Below, piece by piece: positions 1 through 9,655 of a DNA stretch of 64,000 bases. The DNA comes from Hortaea werneckii (Eukaryota > Ascomycota > Dothideomycetes > Mycosphaerellales > Teratosphaeriaceae). The stretch covers positions 248,001 to 312,000 of the forward strand of contig JBAOKB010000162.1 in the NCBI GenBank assembly GCA_037044905.1, given 5' to 3'. The notes under the pieces are model-generated. The model had not been told where the DNA came from and made no database searches. It saw only the letters and a program-made list of their open reading frames with translations. Position 1 is the first letter of the stretch, and every line of letters begins with the position of its first letter. Made by a program: the position numbers and the translations under genes.

Positions 1-1802
1 GAAGCTTTTCTAGGGACGTCAGGATTTCGCTGAGTACAAAATGGCGTTGTTCGTGGTACTTGGCAAATATCTTGACCAGGACGTCCATTGCGCAACGGCG
101 AAGCGTCTCAAAATTCTGGACGCCGACCGCGGAGTCACGATCATTCGTCGCATTTTCAGCAAATAGTAAGAGCTTGCAAAGATATTGGATATTTGACAGC
201 GAACTGCCATCCAGATCGGACTTCGTCAGGAAATCACCGAGGGCCCGAAACCCTTTCGTAGAAGCCTGCAAAATCGACTGCAGCGGTTTGCGACTATTGG
301 AAGCGATAGTAAATCTCGCATTAGTAGGGCTTTCATCATTCACTCCTTTCCCTTTTTGTCATGCGTGGATGGCCGATCTTCCACGACAGACATGATGCAC
401 TCGTCGGTCACCTTGGTGAGTGCCTCAAGTATGCCCCTGAGCAAGTCTTCGGACTGCAACGCCTTGATGTGTGCACCCGCGGTCATGACACGCAAGAGCG
501 TACGGGCGGCTGTCAGGCCGCGCTCCGCTACAGTGACCTTCCCCGTCCACTCAACAACGTCGGGCTCTGACCAATCTTCATCAATTCGAAGTCGGGTGCA
601 TCCCGCAGCCCTAACAGCATTTTCGCAGAGACGCTGCACGCGAATCAAGCCATCAATTTCAACATCGTCAAGTCGGCCGTTTGCGATGACTTTTTGAAAG
701 TTTGGGTCCAGCTTAATTTGCCACTCCTGCTCAAGAACGGGAACCGAACCATCTTCAGTGTCGCATATTGCGAAGATCGCGGAAGAGTCGCCCGAAAACG
801 CCCCCGAAGTGTCGGGTTGTAGCTTATCTTCGGCTTCGAAGATCTCAAGCAAGAGCGATTGTAGATTTTGCACCGCCAGATCGCCCTTCTGCTTCTGATC
901 TACACTGACAGATCGGTAGCCATGGACTAATTTGTCGTTCTTTTTGCTTGGCGTAGGATCCTGCGCATTGTAATGCGAATCTGCCTCAGACATGTAATGG
1001 TACTCAGCTCGTTGTGCTGGGGTCAGCTTCTCGGAGACAAGGACAGCTTGCAGTCGCGAACTTTGTGATCCTGACGGTGGGTGGTCTGGTTGAGGTGTGA
1101 CGTAGCCGTTGGTTTGCGGATCTGTTTGTCTCGGATATGACTGCGGGGTTGGTATTCTGACTTGGAGGTTCAATGCGAACACCGTCCGCTTTGCGTTTAG
1201 CCGGCGCCTTGACCTCTTCTTGCGTGAGGTAATGATAAGACACATCGGTGGAGCTGGAAACCATCCTTGCAAAGGGACTAAGTGGCGGCAGTTGTCGATT
1301 GGCGTGTGGAGTACTCTGATCGCTCGAATGATGCTTGCCCGGCATTTTGAACTTGAAGGTTGTCAAGCTGTCAGGATGAAGAAGTCTCTGTACGTCACGA
1401 ATTGTCTTTTTGCAACGCTCAGAAGCAACGCCAGCATTTGTCGCATTAGTATTGAGTTGGTCTAGCATCCGCTTCACATGAGCAACCTCTTGCTGTTCCG
1501 TGAATGCTGTTGGTGATGTTGAAGGCAGCGCAAGAGGTGGTGGTACAACATCTGAAAAAGCGACGTCAGTAAGTTGATTCAGATCAAGTTGCCGGTCTTG
1601 TCCTCAGCGATGTAGTGATGCTGTTGAAACGTGAAGGCTCACACATACCGGGACTGAAGGGAAAGACGGAATTGAACGGGGTGTAGGCCAAGGCTTCCTG
1701 GACTGTGGGAACCTGTAGTTCGTTTGCATTGTGATCGGTTCGGCTGTGGCCCTGGCCATAAAGGCCGTAGCCGTTTGATTGTTGATGACTATGATTATCC
1801 AT
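1..1802 (-). CDS. SCC2: Sister chromatid cohesion protein SCC2/Mis4 (cohesin loader), N-terminal part, cut by window start
   Basis: Adherin-family protein that, with Scc4, loads cohesin onto chromatin. Only the N-terminal part is present; the gene runs off the left edge. Start ATG at 1802. Introns at 1552-1648 (GTATGT...TTTCAG) and 294-343 (GTGAAT, CTAAT branch, AATAG). The region around 600-700 encodes the conserved run LDPNFQKVIANGRLDD followed by IRVQRLCENA, and the last visible exon ends with a motif like RHFVLSEILTSLEKL, which I recognise from Scc2/Mis4 proteins. Between about 1270 and 1150 the coding frame changes without a convincing intron: the protein moves from the KRKADGVRIEPPSQ frame to the TPQSYPRQTDPQTNGYVTPQ frame. 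This is probably a base-level indel. Identity is fairly sure; exact N-terminal structure less so. Confidence 0.8.
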
Positions 1803-2354
1803 GGCGATGCTTCCTCCTCTTCAGTCCTATGCTGTTATCGCTTGAGCTACCATCTTCCTCAGCCTCGTCCTGCGCCGTTTGCAGATGCAATGCGACTGTC
1901 TCTTAGGTTTCGAAGTTGTCCAAAGGCATGGTCGATGGCTGAAACGCTCGGAACTGGATCGCAAGGAGTCGTTGTTCGTTTCTTATCGGTTGCCAGTCCT
2001 GCGCAAATCATAAACGGTAATGTCTTGCGATAATCGAAGAGATGTAGTCTGCCTGCATCCCAAGAGCAGGCGCTGCGCGGGCGCTCCCGCACTTACAGTC
2101 GGGAAAGCGCGACGCGTTTCCCGCGCCAGCCCATTTTGCGACTCACTCACGGCGCGGCGCTTCTTTGCGCTCACATCCAGTTATCACGTGCGCCCACTTT
2201 TGATCTTCAAAGCATGAGGTGACCTTGAATTGACAAAAATTGAGGCGAAAATTGGCATGAGTCGCTGGCAATTTCAGAAGGGATGGAGAGGCAGTAAACA
2301 TCTCGCCAACGTTGAGGTCTTTGCGCGTTTCTATCATCTATGCATAAACATCAT
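1803..2354. other. Intergenic, SCC2 upstream region
   Basis: About 550 bp between the SCC2 start and the 3' end of the PYP1-like gene. It should hold the SCC2 promoter and the other gene's 3' end. I see no convincing ORF, RNA gene or repeat. Confidence 0.5.
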
Positions 2355-3438
2355 CTACGAGCCTGCAGAGGCATTGATACCCTCCTCCAGGCTACCTTGA
2401 CAGTCTATTTTGCGGCACCGTTCACCCCAGCTCGCGCCTTGCTTGTATGCCTTGTAGCCTTCATCAGCAGCCTGCTGGACACTCTTCTTACCAGCGACAA
2501 TCTCCTGCACAGTGGCAAGGATAGACGACCAATCCTCGAAGACAGTGAAAGGTACCTCTTCACGCGCGCAATATTTGATAAGATCTGTCATTGTCAGTAC
2601 ATGCTGTTCGCTGTTGGAGACAAAGAGATACGTACCGCGTCCCTTCTTGGCAAAAAGCAAATCGGTCTCGCGAGCAGCTGACAAGTCAGATACACCGTCT
2701 CCGGCGTAGAAAAGAGTCGGACGTTTGTCGGCAGGCAGGTTGGCGTAGGGGCGCAGAGTCAGAGACTTGTCGTGGCCGAAGCCACTATCGGGCTGTTAGC
2801 AATCGCCGAAGTCGCTGACGTCGGTAACCAAGTCACTCACCTGTCGTCGTGATACTTGATCTGCCAGCCGCCCTCTTCCTCGAACTTCTTGCCCGGACGG
2901 GCTTCCGGCTCGTTGCAGACAATGGTGAGCTTGTCAGCATCGTCACCGACAAGGTTCTTGAGGACAGCACGAATGATCGGCTGCATGCCGGAGAGACAAT
3001 GACGGTTGGGATCTGGTTCTTGAGCGCCCACTGGTAGTACTCGTTGAAACCGGGGTCAAGTTTAATGTTCTTGACCAGATACTCGACACACTCCGGAAAG
3101 GGCTTCTTCACAGAGTCCATCATCTGTCTGAATGCATCACTGTCTTTTGTTAGTGCCTGCTCGCTCTCGCATCCCTGACTCAGACACGACATACCGGAAT
3201 GTGATCTTGCCGTCCAAGATGTCCCTGTTGAGTCCCTCACGAATCTCCTGGCCAAAGCCAATGGTATCTGTCTATAGCGTTTTCCGGTCAGTCAGGTTCT
3301 CAAAGATTGCGTTGTAGTGCATCTTACCATGTAGTCATTGCTGTCCTGCAGAGTGATCGTGCCATCGAAGTCAGTGAAGAAGATGAACTTGGGGTCCTTG
3401 AAAGGCCACTCAAGAGACTTGAAATCGGATTGCGACAT
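2355..3438 (-). CDS. PYP1: HAD-family phosphatase, homologue of yeast polyol phosphatase Pyp1 (YNL010W)
   Basis: Haloacid-dehalogenase-type small-molecule phosphatase, cytosolic by family. Start ATG 3438. HAD motif I is FFTDFDGTITLQDSNDY (nucleophile and acid DxD); motif II region is TVIVS-SGMQP; motif IV is FYAGDGVSDLSAA, followed by ETDLLFAKKGR. Motif order and the PFPECVEYL and LDPGF stretches match yeast YNL010W closely. Introns: 3272-3327, 3140-3194, 2785-2840 and 2585-2635, all GT-AG. At about 2990-2994 one base is missing relative to the expected V-S-S-G-M-Q: the reading continues in the next frame with no gap in conservation, so this looks like a sequence error. The C-terminus (after YKAYKQGAS) is not conserved and the stop at 2355 is only likely. 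Confidence 0.85.
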
Positions 3439-3714
3439 CTTCTCCAGATTTACCTGTTCGCGGAGGTGTTTGGTGGGTATGGGGTGAATGCGTTAGTGTT
3501 TTAGTACGTTCGTTGCAACTGGAGATCTGTCAAAAGCCTAGAGGAGGCGCGGCGAATGACGCCGATCAACAAAAAGTCGCTGAGCCGCCAACGGCAACCC
3601 GTTCTCTGGTCTCCGAGGTCGAGCCCAACAGAGAAGGTACGCCGGCTTAGCGCCCGAGGCCGCGGAACTTGACAGCTCGAAGTGAGCTCCAACCGATGAT
3701 GTTCGCTGCAGAAG

Positions 3715-5113
3715 ATGCAGTCGACCACTAGACACGGCGCTCGATTGCTGCTGTCAGCATCGGCATTTGGCAAAGGCGAATGGCGGCTTGCATCCTCTGC
3801 CAGTAGGCAGACGCCATGGACCTGTGCGGAATGTCGGCTGAAACTACGAAGTCTTCCTCTTGCCCGCAACACCTTTCGACAGACATTTTCTACATCCAGA
3901 CGCCGACTGGATGATGGGAGTGAGCACAAAAAGCCAATTGTGCCTACGGCGAACGACTCTGTAGCTAGTGAAGCGCAGTCTGTTGCTTCCCACAACGCGG
4001 ACGAAACCGACAGAGCGAAGCCATCGGCCGAGGAGAGCCCTGCACCCATTACCCAGCAATCATCTCTACCTTCGCATGCAGAGGGTAGAAGATGGCAGAT
4101 GTCAAAGGACATGACGCAATTCATTGATCATCTCCTCGCCCGAGCATCAGTCGCGGGACAGCACATCAACGCCTACACTGGAACCGACTACAGCGGCATA
4201 GAAGTCCTACGGAACGAGATCAAGTCACAGGAACTGAAGGTCAAGGATTGTCACCGAAATGTAGATCTGGCAAAAGACAGCCACACCGAAGCGTATCAGA
4301 AACAGAGTGGAGCACAAAAGGAAATTGTCGGACTACTTGAGAGGAAGAGTAGCTGGAGTCCTGCCGATCTTGAAAGATACATGAACTTGGTGCGATCAGA
4401 GCATGTCCACGACCAAGCTGTTCAAGCGGCGAAAGATGCGCTAGCCGCCAAGGAGCGCGAGCTAGAAGAGGCTAGAGCAATGCTGGAGAGACTGGAGAGG
4501 AAGCAGTATCATGAAGAGCAGATATGGAGCGATACCATTCGCAGGAACAGCACGTGGGTGACTTTCGGTCTGATGGGTTTCAACATTGTATTGCTGCTAG
4601 CTCAGATATTGATCTTCGAGCCGTACAGGCGGAGAAAGATCGTGCGAGAGGTCAAGGTCGCCCTGGACGAGAAAACCGTAAGCGCTCCGGCTGCTGAGGC
4701 AGAGAAGCAGATCGACGAGGTCATCGAGCCGTCAGGAAAAGCGTTAGAAGCCATCGAGACGCCAGCGGAAGCACCTAAGGCCGTGGAGCAGCCGATTGAT
4801 GTCTTGACCTCTACGGAAGACAAGGAGGCCGGGGAGACATCTCTTGCCAGCTGGTGAGGTGCTGCCCGAGGAGGCGTCTAACGTAGTCGAGCAGCCGTCA
4901 TGGCTTGTACAAAGCGCGCCATCTGCGACGCATGCGCCACGCTCACCGTGGAATGCTCGCAGCTGGGATGACGTGAAAGAGGTTGCTGCAGACCTCTTTA
5001 GCGAGCGCTTGATCCAGATTAAGCAAGTGGATCTAACTACGCTCGCATTACAAAGCGCTGCTGCTGGGTTCGCGACAATGGGTGTCTTGTTCCTAGCTCT
5101 GAGGTCAAGATGA
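3715..5113 (+). CDS. SHE9: SHE9/MDM33-like mitochondrial inner-membrane protein
   Basis: Family known for control of inner mitochondrial membrane fission and shape. The ATG at 3715 opens an Arg/Ser-rich, acid-poor N-terminus typical of a mitochondrial presequence. The centre (about residues 160-290) is a charged, heptad-like coiled coil (LERYMNLVRSEHVHDQAVQ...). A transmembrane segment follows (TFGLMGFNIVLLLAQILIFEPYRRRK), then a Glu/Ala-rich linker. The first frame stops at 4855-4857. The family's C-terminal end (DLFSERLIQIKQVDLTTLALQ, then a second hydrophobic segment) continues in another frame to 5113, so a one-base indel lies near 4845-4850. A 33-nt GT-AG stretch there is too short to be an intron and does not restore the frame. 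Confidence 0.8.
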
Positions 5114-5208
5114 GACTAGCACCTTTCGCTTTGTACTATAGCCTAGACCAAGTAGACGTGCTTGGAAAATTCTTTGCGCATCCAAATTCACTGAACAGTC
5201 TCAAGTGT

Positions 5209-5978
5209 TTATTGGAACTCGCCAAATTCGCCATCGTCAAATCCAAGTTCCTGTGCTGACTTCTGGGTATCCTTACTGCTAGGAGGTGGCGCGATCGATG
5301 GGAATGCCTCAGACCCTTTTCCGGCATCGGGCGGAGGTGCAATAGAAAGAGAGCACTGGAATCGGTTGTACCAAGGGGTTGTGGCGAAGGTGCTCGCCGG
5401 CCTTTTTGTCCAACTTGAATGTGAATCTTCTCGCCCTCCTTTAAACTGAAGTCATGCTTGCTCTCTCCCTCTGCCTTGCTATTCGCTTGTGAACTGCGTC
5501 CTGACTGAGCTGCAGATGAGTCGTTCATGCCTACAATCTTCCCTGCCTCCCTTAATGCAACGCTGAAATCAAACGCTGGACCGCGATCTTCAAAGCCTAT
5601 GCCCAACGTGGCTTTCATCCCGCCCTCTCCCTGCACGCGCACCGCAAAGAAGCGACTGCTGTCTGAGGCCTGCTGTACCACAGCTGAACTTGTGTATGGC
5701 GCTGCTGCAAAAAGGTCTCCAGTATTGCCATCTTCGAGAGCTATGTCTACTTTTACTTTGCTGTCAATCGTTGTCTCCACAATGCGCACTCGTGCGGTGA
5801 AGATCTCCTGCGCGGTAGGCTGCGTTGGGGACGTCCACGAGGAAGCGTTGAACCCTTTGGTGGACGTTATGGGAGGAATGCCATAGACGTGGACTCCGTT
5901 TGTCACGAATAGCACGCGCTGGAAGGAGGCATCAGATTCTGGGAGCGGACGGCCGGTTGCGGGATCGATGATGGCCAT
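5209..5978 (-). CDS. NECAP-like adaptin-ear-binding coat-associated protein (DUF1681)
   Basis: Clathrin-coat accessory protein of the NECAP family, which binds the AP-2/AP-1 appendage during endocytosis. Start ATG 5978; N-terminus MAIIDPATGRPLPES. The PH-like NECAP domain covers about residues 15-175: VLFVTNGVHVYGIPP, FTARVRIVE, then FFAVRV, GIGFEDRGPAFDFSVAL. A basic GRRAPSPQPLG segment is followed by a tail. In the first frame the tail is nonsense. In the next frame it becomes SIAPPPDAGKGSEAFPSIAP... and ends in FDDGEFGEFQ at 5209, an acidic tail of the expected kind. The frame change sits in an AAA run (5346-5348 on the + strand), so a missing T in the coding strand is the simplest explanation. 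Confidence 0.82.
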
Positions 5979-6385
5979 TGCAAGGCGTTCTTCGTAAGAG
6001 AAAGGGTCGAGCCGCTGATCTAGATGTTCCTACCGATTCTGACAAGCGATTGGAGTGTGAACCAGCAGTGCCCTGTGAGTCCGAGGTTCCAATGGGGAAA
6101 CTGTCTCACGTGCTATAGCGAGCAATGTACTGTACCGTCTACCTCCGTTCCTGGTAATGTTTATGCTGAGTTCCAGGGTCCAGTCGTTCCTCTGGGGCTT
6201 TTCTCGGCAGATCCGCCGATCGGCGCACGGAAGGATCTCTGCCCACCGAGGCGCGCCACGTTCTGCCCCTCATTGCGAAATCGGGTCGGACCCTGCATCT
6301 CCAACTTTTTGTAAAACCATTTTGCCAGTCAGCGAGCAGCGAACCGACCATCTGAGTTCACGATCCTGCAATAACATTCCTGAAG
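5979..6385. other. Divergent promoter region, NECAP-like / LIA1
   Basis: About 400 bp between two divergent starts; I see no additional gene. Confidence 0.5.
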
Positions 6386-7406
6386 ATGGCGCCGTCTGCA
6401 GTACAGCCCGAGGAGTCCACCGCGGCCTCCATCGACCCGACCGTCGCCGCACTTCGCACGACATTGACTGCTGAAGATGCGCCGCTTGCGAAACGATTCC
6501 GAGCTCTCTTCTCTTTGAAGTATCTCGCCGCCCAACATCCAGTAACACACCAGACGATTCCAGCGATCGACGCCATAGCTGCGGCGCTGGTGTCCGATTC
6601 GGCACTGCTCAAGCATGAGCTTGCATACTGTCTTGGTCAGTCTGGGCACGATGAAGCCGTGCCGCATCTGCAAGCCGTCATCGAGAACAGACAGGAGGAT
6701 GCGATGTGCAGGCACGAAGCGGCAGAAGCGCTTGGAGCGCTGGGAGACAAGAGCAGTCTGGACCTGCTTAAGGAAAAGACGTGACGACCCGACTGAAGTA
6801 GAGGTGGTGAAAGAGACATGTGACATTGCTATCGACCGTATCGTATGGGAGCACTCAGACGCACGCAAGCTGGAGAAGTTGAAAGCAAGTGACTTTGCAT
6901 CAATCGATCCTGCGCCTCCGCTTGCTGAAACTGCTTCTGCGCCTGAGATATCCGAGCTGGAGAAGACACTGCTGGATACTAAGCTGCCACTGTTCGAGCG
7001 GTACAGGGCGATGTTTGCGCTGCGTGACCTTGCTTCTCCGCCTGACCTCCCTACCGCCGTACCTGCGATTCAAGCTTTGTCCCGCGGATTTAGCGATCCT
7101 TCTGCGCTGTTCAGACACGAGATCGCGTTCGTGTTCGGCCAGCTTTCGCATCCGGCCTCCATTCCGAGCCTGGTAGACACGCTCAGCAATGCCAAGGAGG
7201 AGAGCATGGTGCGCCACGAGGCTGCCGAAGCGCTGGGTAGCTTGGGTGAAGAGGAAGGCGTAGAAGAGATCCTCAAGAAGTTCGTTGATGACCCGGAGAA
7301 GGTTGTGCGGGACAGCATCATCGTCGCGCTGGATATGGCGGAGTATGAGCGTAATGGCGAGATCCAATACGCCACAATCCCTTCCGCCGCTCCAGCTGCT
7401 GCATAA
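6386..7406 (+). CDS. LIA1: Deoxyhypusine hydroxylase (HEAT-repeat di-iron monooxygenase)
   Basis: Catalyses the second step of hypusine formation on eIF5A. Start ATG 6386. Built of E-Z/HEAT repeats with four His-Glu metal-binding motifs: LKHELAYCLGQ, CRHEAAEALGAL, FRHEIAFVFGQL and VRHEAAEALGSL, all intact. No intron seen. After LLKE the frame stops (6782-6784), but the family sequence RRDDPTEVEVVKETCDIA continues in another frame. The junction is an AAAA run at 6774-6777 where three A would keep the frame, so one extra A is likely. It ends 84 bp before the convergent RPA12 stop. Confidence 0.9.
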
Positions 7407-7489
7407 GATAGAAGCCTGGATCTACAAGGTGTTGCCACCTTGAAATTTTTGTATGATACCACGACTTGAATGAAGTCGACGTTGAGCTT

Positions 7490-7974
7490 TCAGTTGTTTG
7501 TGTTCCATTTGTGTCCGCAGTTGGGACAAGTGTAGAAGACAGTAGATCTGCACGTCCATTAGCACGTCGTGGCAATTGAAACAAGTGACTAGGTAGACGA
7601 CATACCCTTCATCAGCGGATCGCAGTTGCTGTGTGTAGTACCGCACCTCATCATGGCCGCAATTTTCACACGCTTGTTTGATTACAGCGTCTGTCTTCCT
7701 GTCGGCCTCTGAGAGTTCCTGGACATCTGTAGTCAACTTGGTCCGGAGAGTAGACGGAAATGCAGATGGCTTCGAGGAAGTCACAACAACTTTCGAAGAT
7801 GTATCCTCATTCTCAGTTGAACAGACATCACACATTATTGTGCGCTTGTGCCCTGTGTTTGGTTCAAGCAATGAACCGCATGCGGTGCCTGTATCAAATG
7901 TTAAAGGTTGGGAACATGAGGAGCTTTTGCCGGATATGGGACATACAGAAGACCAGCGATCCTATAGCCGCCAT
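7490..7974 (-). CDS. RPA12: RNA polymerase I subunit A12 (RPA12/Rpa12.2)
   Basis: Small zinc-ribbon subunit of RNA polymerase I needed for transcript cleavage, elongation and termination. Start ATG 7974. Introns 7889-7946 and 7548-7605 (both GTATGT...CAG) join without frame problems. The N-terminal ribbon reads MAAIGSLVFCTACGSLL and then CDVC. The C-terminal TFIIS-like ribbon has CENCGHDEVRYYTQQLRSADEG, then across the second intron STVFYTCPNCGHKWNTNN. The catalytic-type acidic pair of this family's hairpin appears as SADEG. About 123 residues, the normal size. Both introns are needed to recover the two zinc sites, which supports them strongly. Confidence 0.93.
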
Positions 7975-8244
7975 TGTCCTAGGTTATCTTTCTGAGACTG
8001 ATACAAAAGGCTTAGTGCTTTCCTGTACGGTCCTATAGTAATAGCGAAGCCTCAATTTTTGTTGCTATCCTTCAAGTGAAGTTCAGTGAAATTTAGCTCG
8101 AAAACGGAAGGAGCCGCAGAAATTTGATGCCTAAGGCGCGTGTATGGCCGCTTCCGAGGTTGCTCTCCCCCGGCCTTCCCGAATGGGACGCAAGTGCACT
8201 TCACCTTTGCAGGCTGACCTACGAGACGGAAAGGCACCATCAGC

Positions 8245-8862
8245 ATGGCCTCACAAATGCTCAACAGGCTACTTCGCCTGCCAGCGCCAGCACGATCATA
8301 CCTGGCCACCCCATTCGCGCCCACCATCGCATCGACTCCCTTTGCGAAACGATCCTTCTCCAGCACAACCCCGATCCAGGCGACTTACAACCAAGTGCTC
8401 CGAGGATGCAGAGTTGGCCAGAAAGCGCGCAGACCGGTGTCACCGGCGCTCATCAACCGACCTGAGATGAAAGGCGTGTGCTTGCGTGTGGGAACAACAA
8501 AGCCGAAGAAGCCCAACTCGGGGAGAGGAAAGTTGCTAGGGTACGGTTGAGCAGTGGGACAGTTATTACGGCATACATTCCGGGAGAAGGTGAGGAAAAT
8601 AGGCTCTTATTCGGATAGTAGGGTACTGATCAAGAAAAAGGACACAACGTACAACAGCATTCTGTGGTACTGGTCAGAGGAGGCAGATCTCAGGATTGTC
8701 CTGGTGTGAAGTACCATTTGGTTAGAGGTGCTATGGATCTCGTAAGTTTCTTATTGGGATTCCGCAGCACAAAGATCGTGTGCTAACTTGTCAAAGGGTG
8801 GTGTGGGTAACCGGATCACGAGCCGTTCCAAGTATGGAACAAAGAAACCGAAGACAAACTAA
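8245..8862 (+). CDS. MRPS12: Mitochondrial small-subunit ribosomal protein uS12m
   Basis: Decoding-centre protein of the mitochondrial ribosome. The ATG at 8245 starts a basic presequence (MASQMLNRLLRLPAPARSYL). The S12 body follows: TYNQVLRGCRVGQKARR, then KGVCLRVGTTKPKKPNSG, then ERKVARVRLSSGTVITAYIPGEG, HNVQQHSVVLVRGGRSQDCPGV, and a C-terminal KYGTKKPKTN. Introns 8590-8640 and 8742-8796. After KKPNSG the first frame runs into a stop. A fifth G in the GGGG run at 8520-8523 would restore the universally conserved ERKVARVRL stretch, so this is almost certainly a deletion error rather than a dead gene. Confidence 0.92.
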
Positions 8863-9464
8863 TTGTACTCTACGACCTTTTGCGTTTGATGAATTGGACG
8901 CCCTACGGATACCCGGCCGCTTTGATCTAGAGTGATCTGTCCGGAGCGGTGCACTTTTCCGTCATTCACCGGCGTTACGGCCGCCACTCCGTCCCAATTA
9001 GTTCAAAGGAAAAGCACGACCCTCGAGCTCGAGGCCCTATGCAGCCGTCCTTTGGTGACGTCGTCACAGCTAAGACTCTGTGCGTCTTGCTGCAGGGTCT
9101 GCCCAACGATAAGCTGGAAATTGCGCACCAACGCGTTCCCAGGTCTGATAATCCCAAAGGGGAAAGTGCGATATATCAGTCAATGTACAGTAGAAACGAA
9201 CCTGTAGCAGGGGTGTATAATGCAGCAATCCAAAAACACGACCAATGGGCCTGATCTCCCATCGCATTCTGTCGTCACAACCCTGCAACCCAAGTCGGCA
9301 TCACCAACACGGGTTGCTCCTTCCTCATTCACGGTCGTGGCGAAGTCGGCCGTGTTTCAGCCAAGCAACTTTTCCTTGAGTCACATGTATGTGAATGAGC
9401 AGATTGTTACAAATCAAACACTCGTTCTCAACACTTTGCCGTCACATGCCGCCCAACAGACGAG
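8863..9464. other. Intergenic, upstream of the peptide-precursor gene
   Basis: About 600 bp downstream of uS12m with no supported gene. It leads into the TATA box of the precursor gene. One ATTGTT (HMG-box core-like) lies at 9403-9408, which could be chance. Confidence 0.5.
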
Positions 9465-9655
9465 TATAAAAGACCTTCGCTCTCGCTCCTGGACTTCGAC
9501 TCTTTCTCTTCCAACAACTCTCTCACACACTCTCTCTCACTACCACACCTCCTTCCTCCTTCCACCTTCCACCTTCCAAAACCTTCCGACAACAACATCC
9601 CACCCGCTTCCTCTTCCATCACACCTTCAGATCAGTCACCATTCCTCTGATCAAC
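9465..9655 (+). promoter_or_regulatory. TATA box and CT-rich 5' leader of the peptide-precursor gene
   Basis: TATAAAAG at 9465-9472 is followed by a pyrimidine-rich, CACTCTCTC-like tract to about 9600 and then the ATG at 9656. A clean TATA box with a long CT-rich leader is typical of strongly expressed fungal genes. This is the best core promoter I can see in the window. Confidence 0.6.

Noticed and set aside
4856..4888. 33-nt GT-AG intron in SHE9
   Set aside because: Too short for a fungal spliceosomal intron, branch site abuts the acceptor, and removal leads into a stop.
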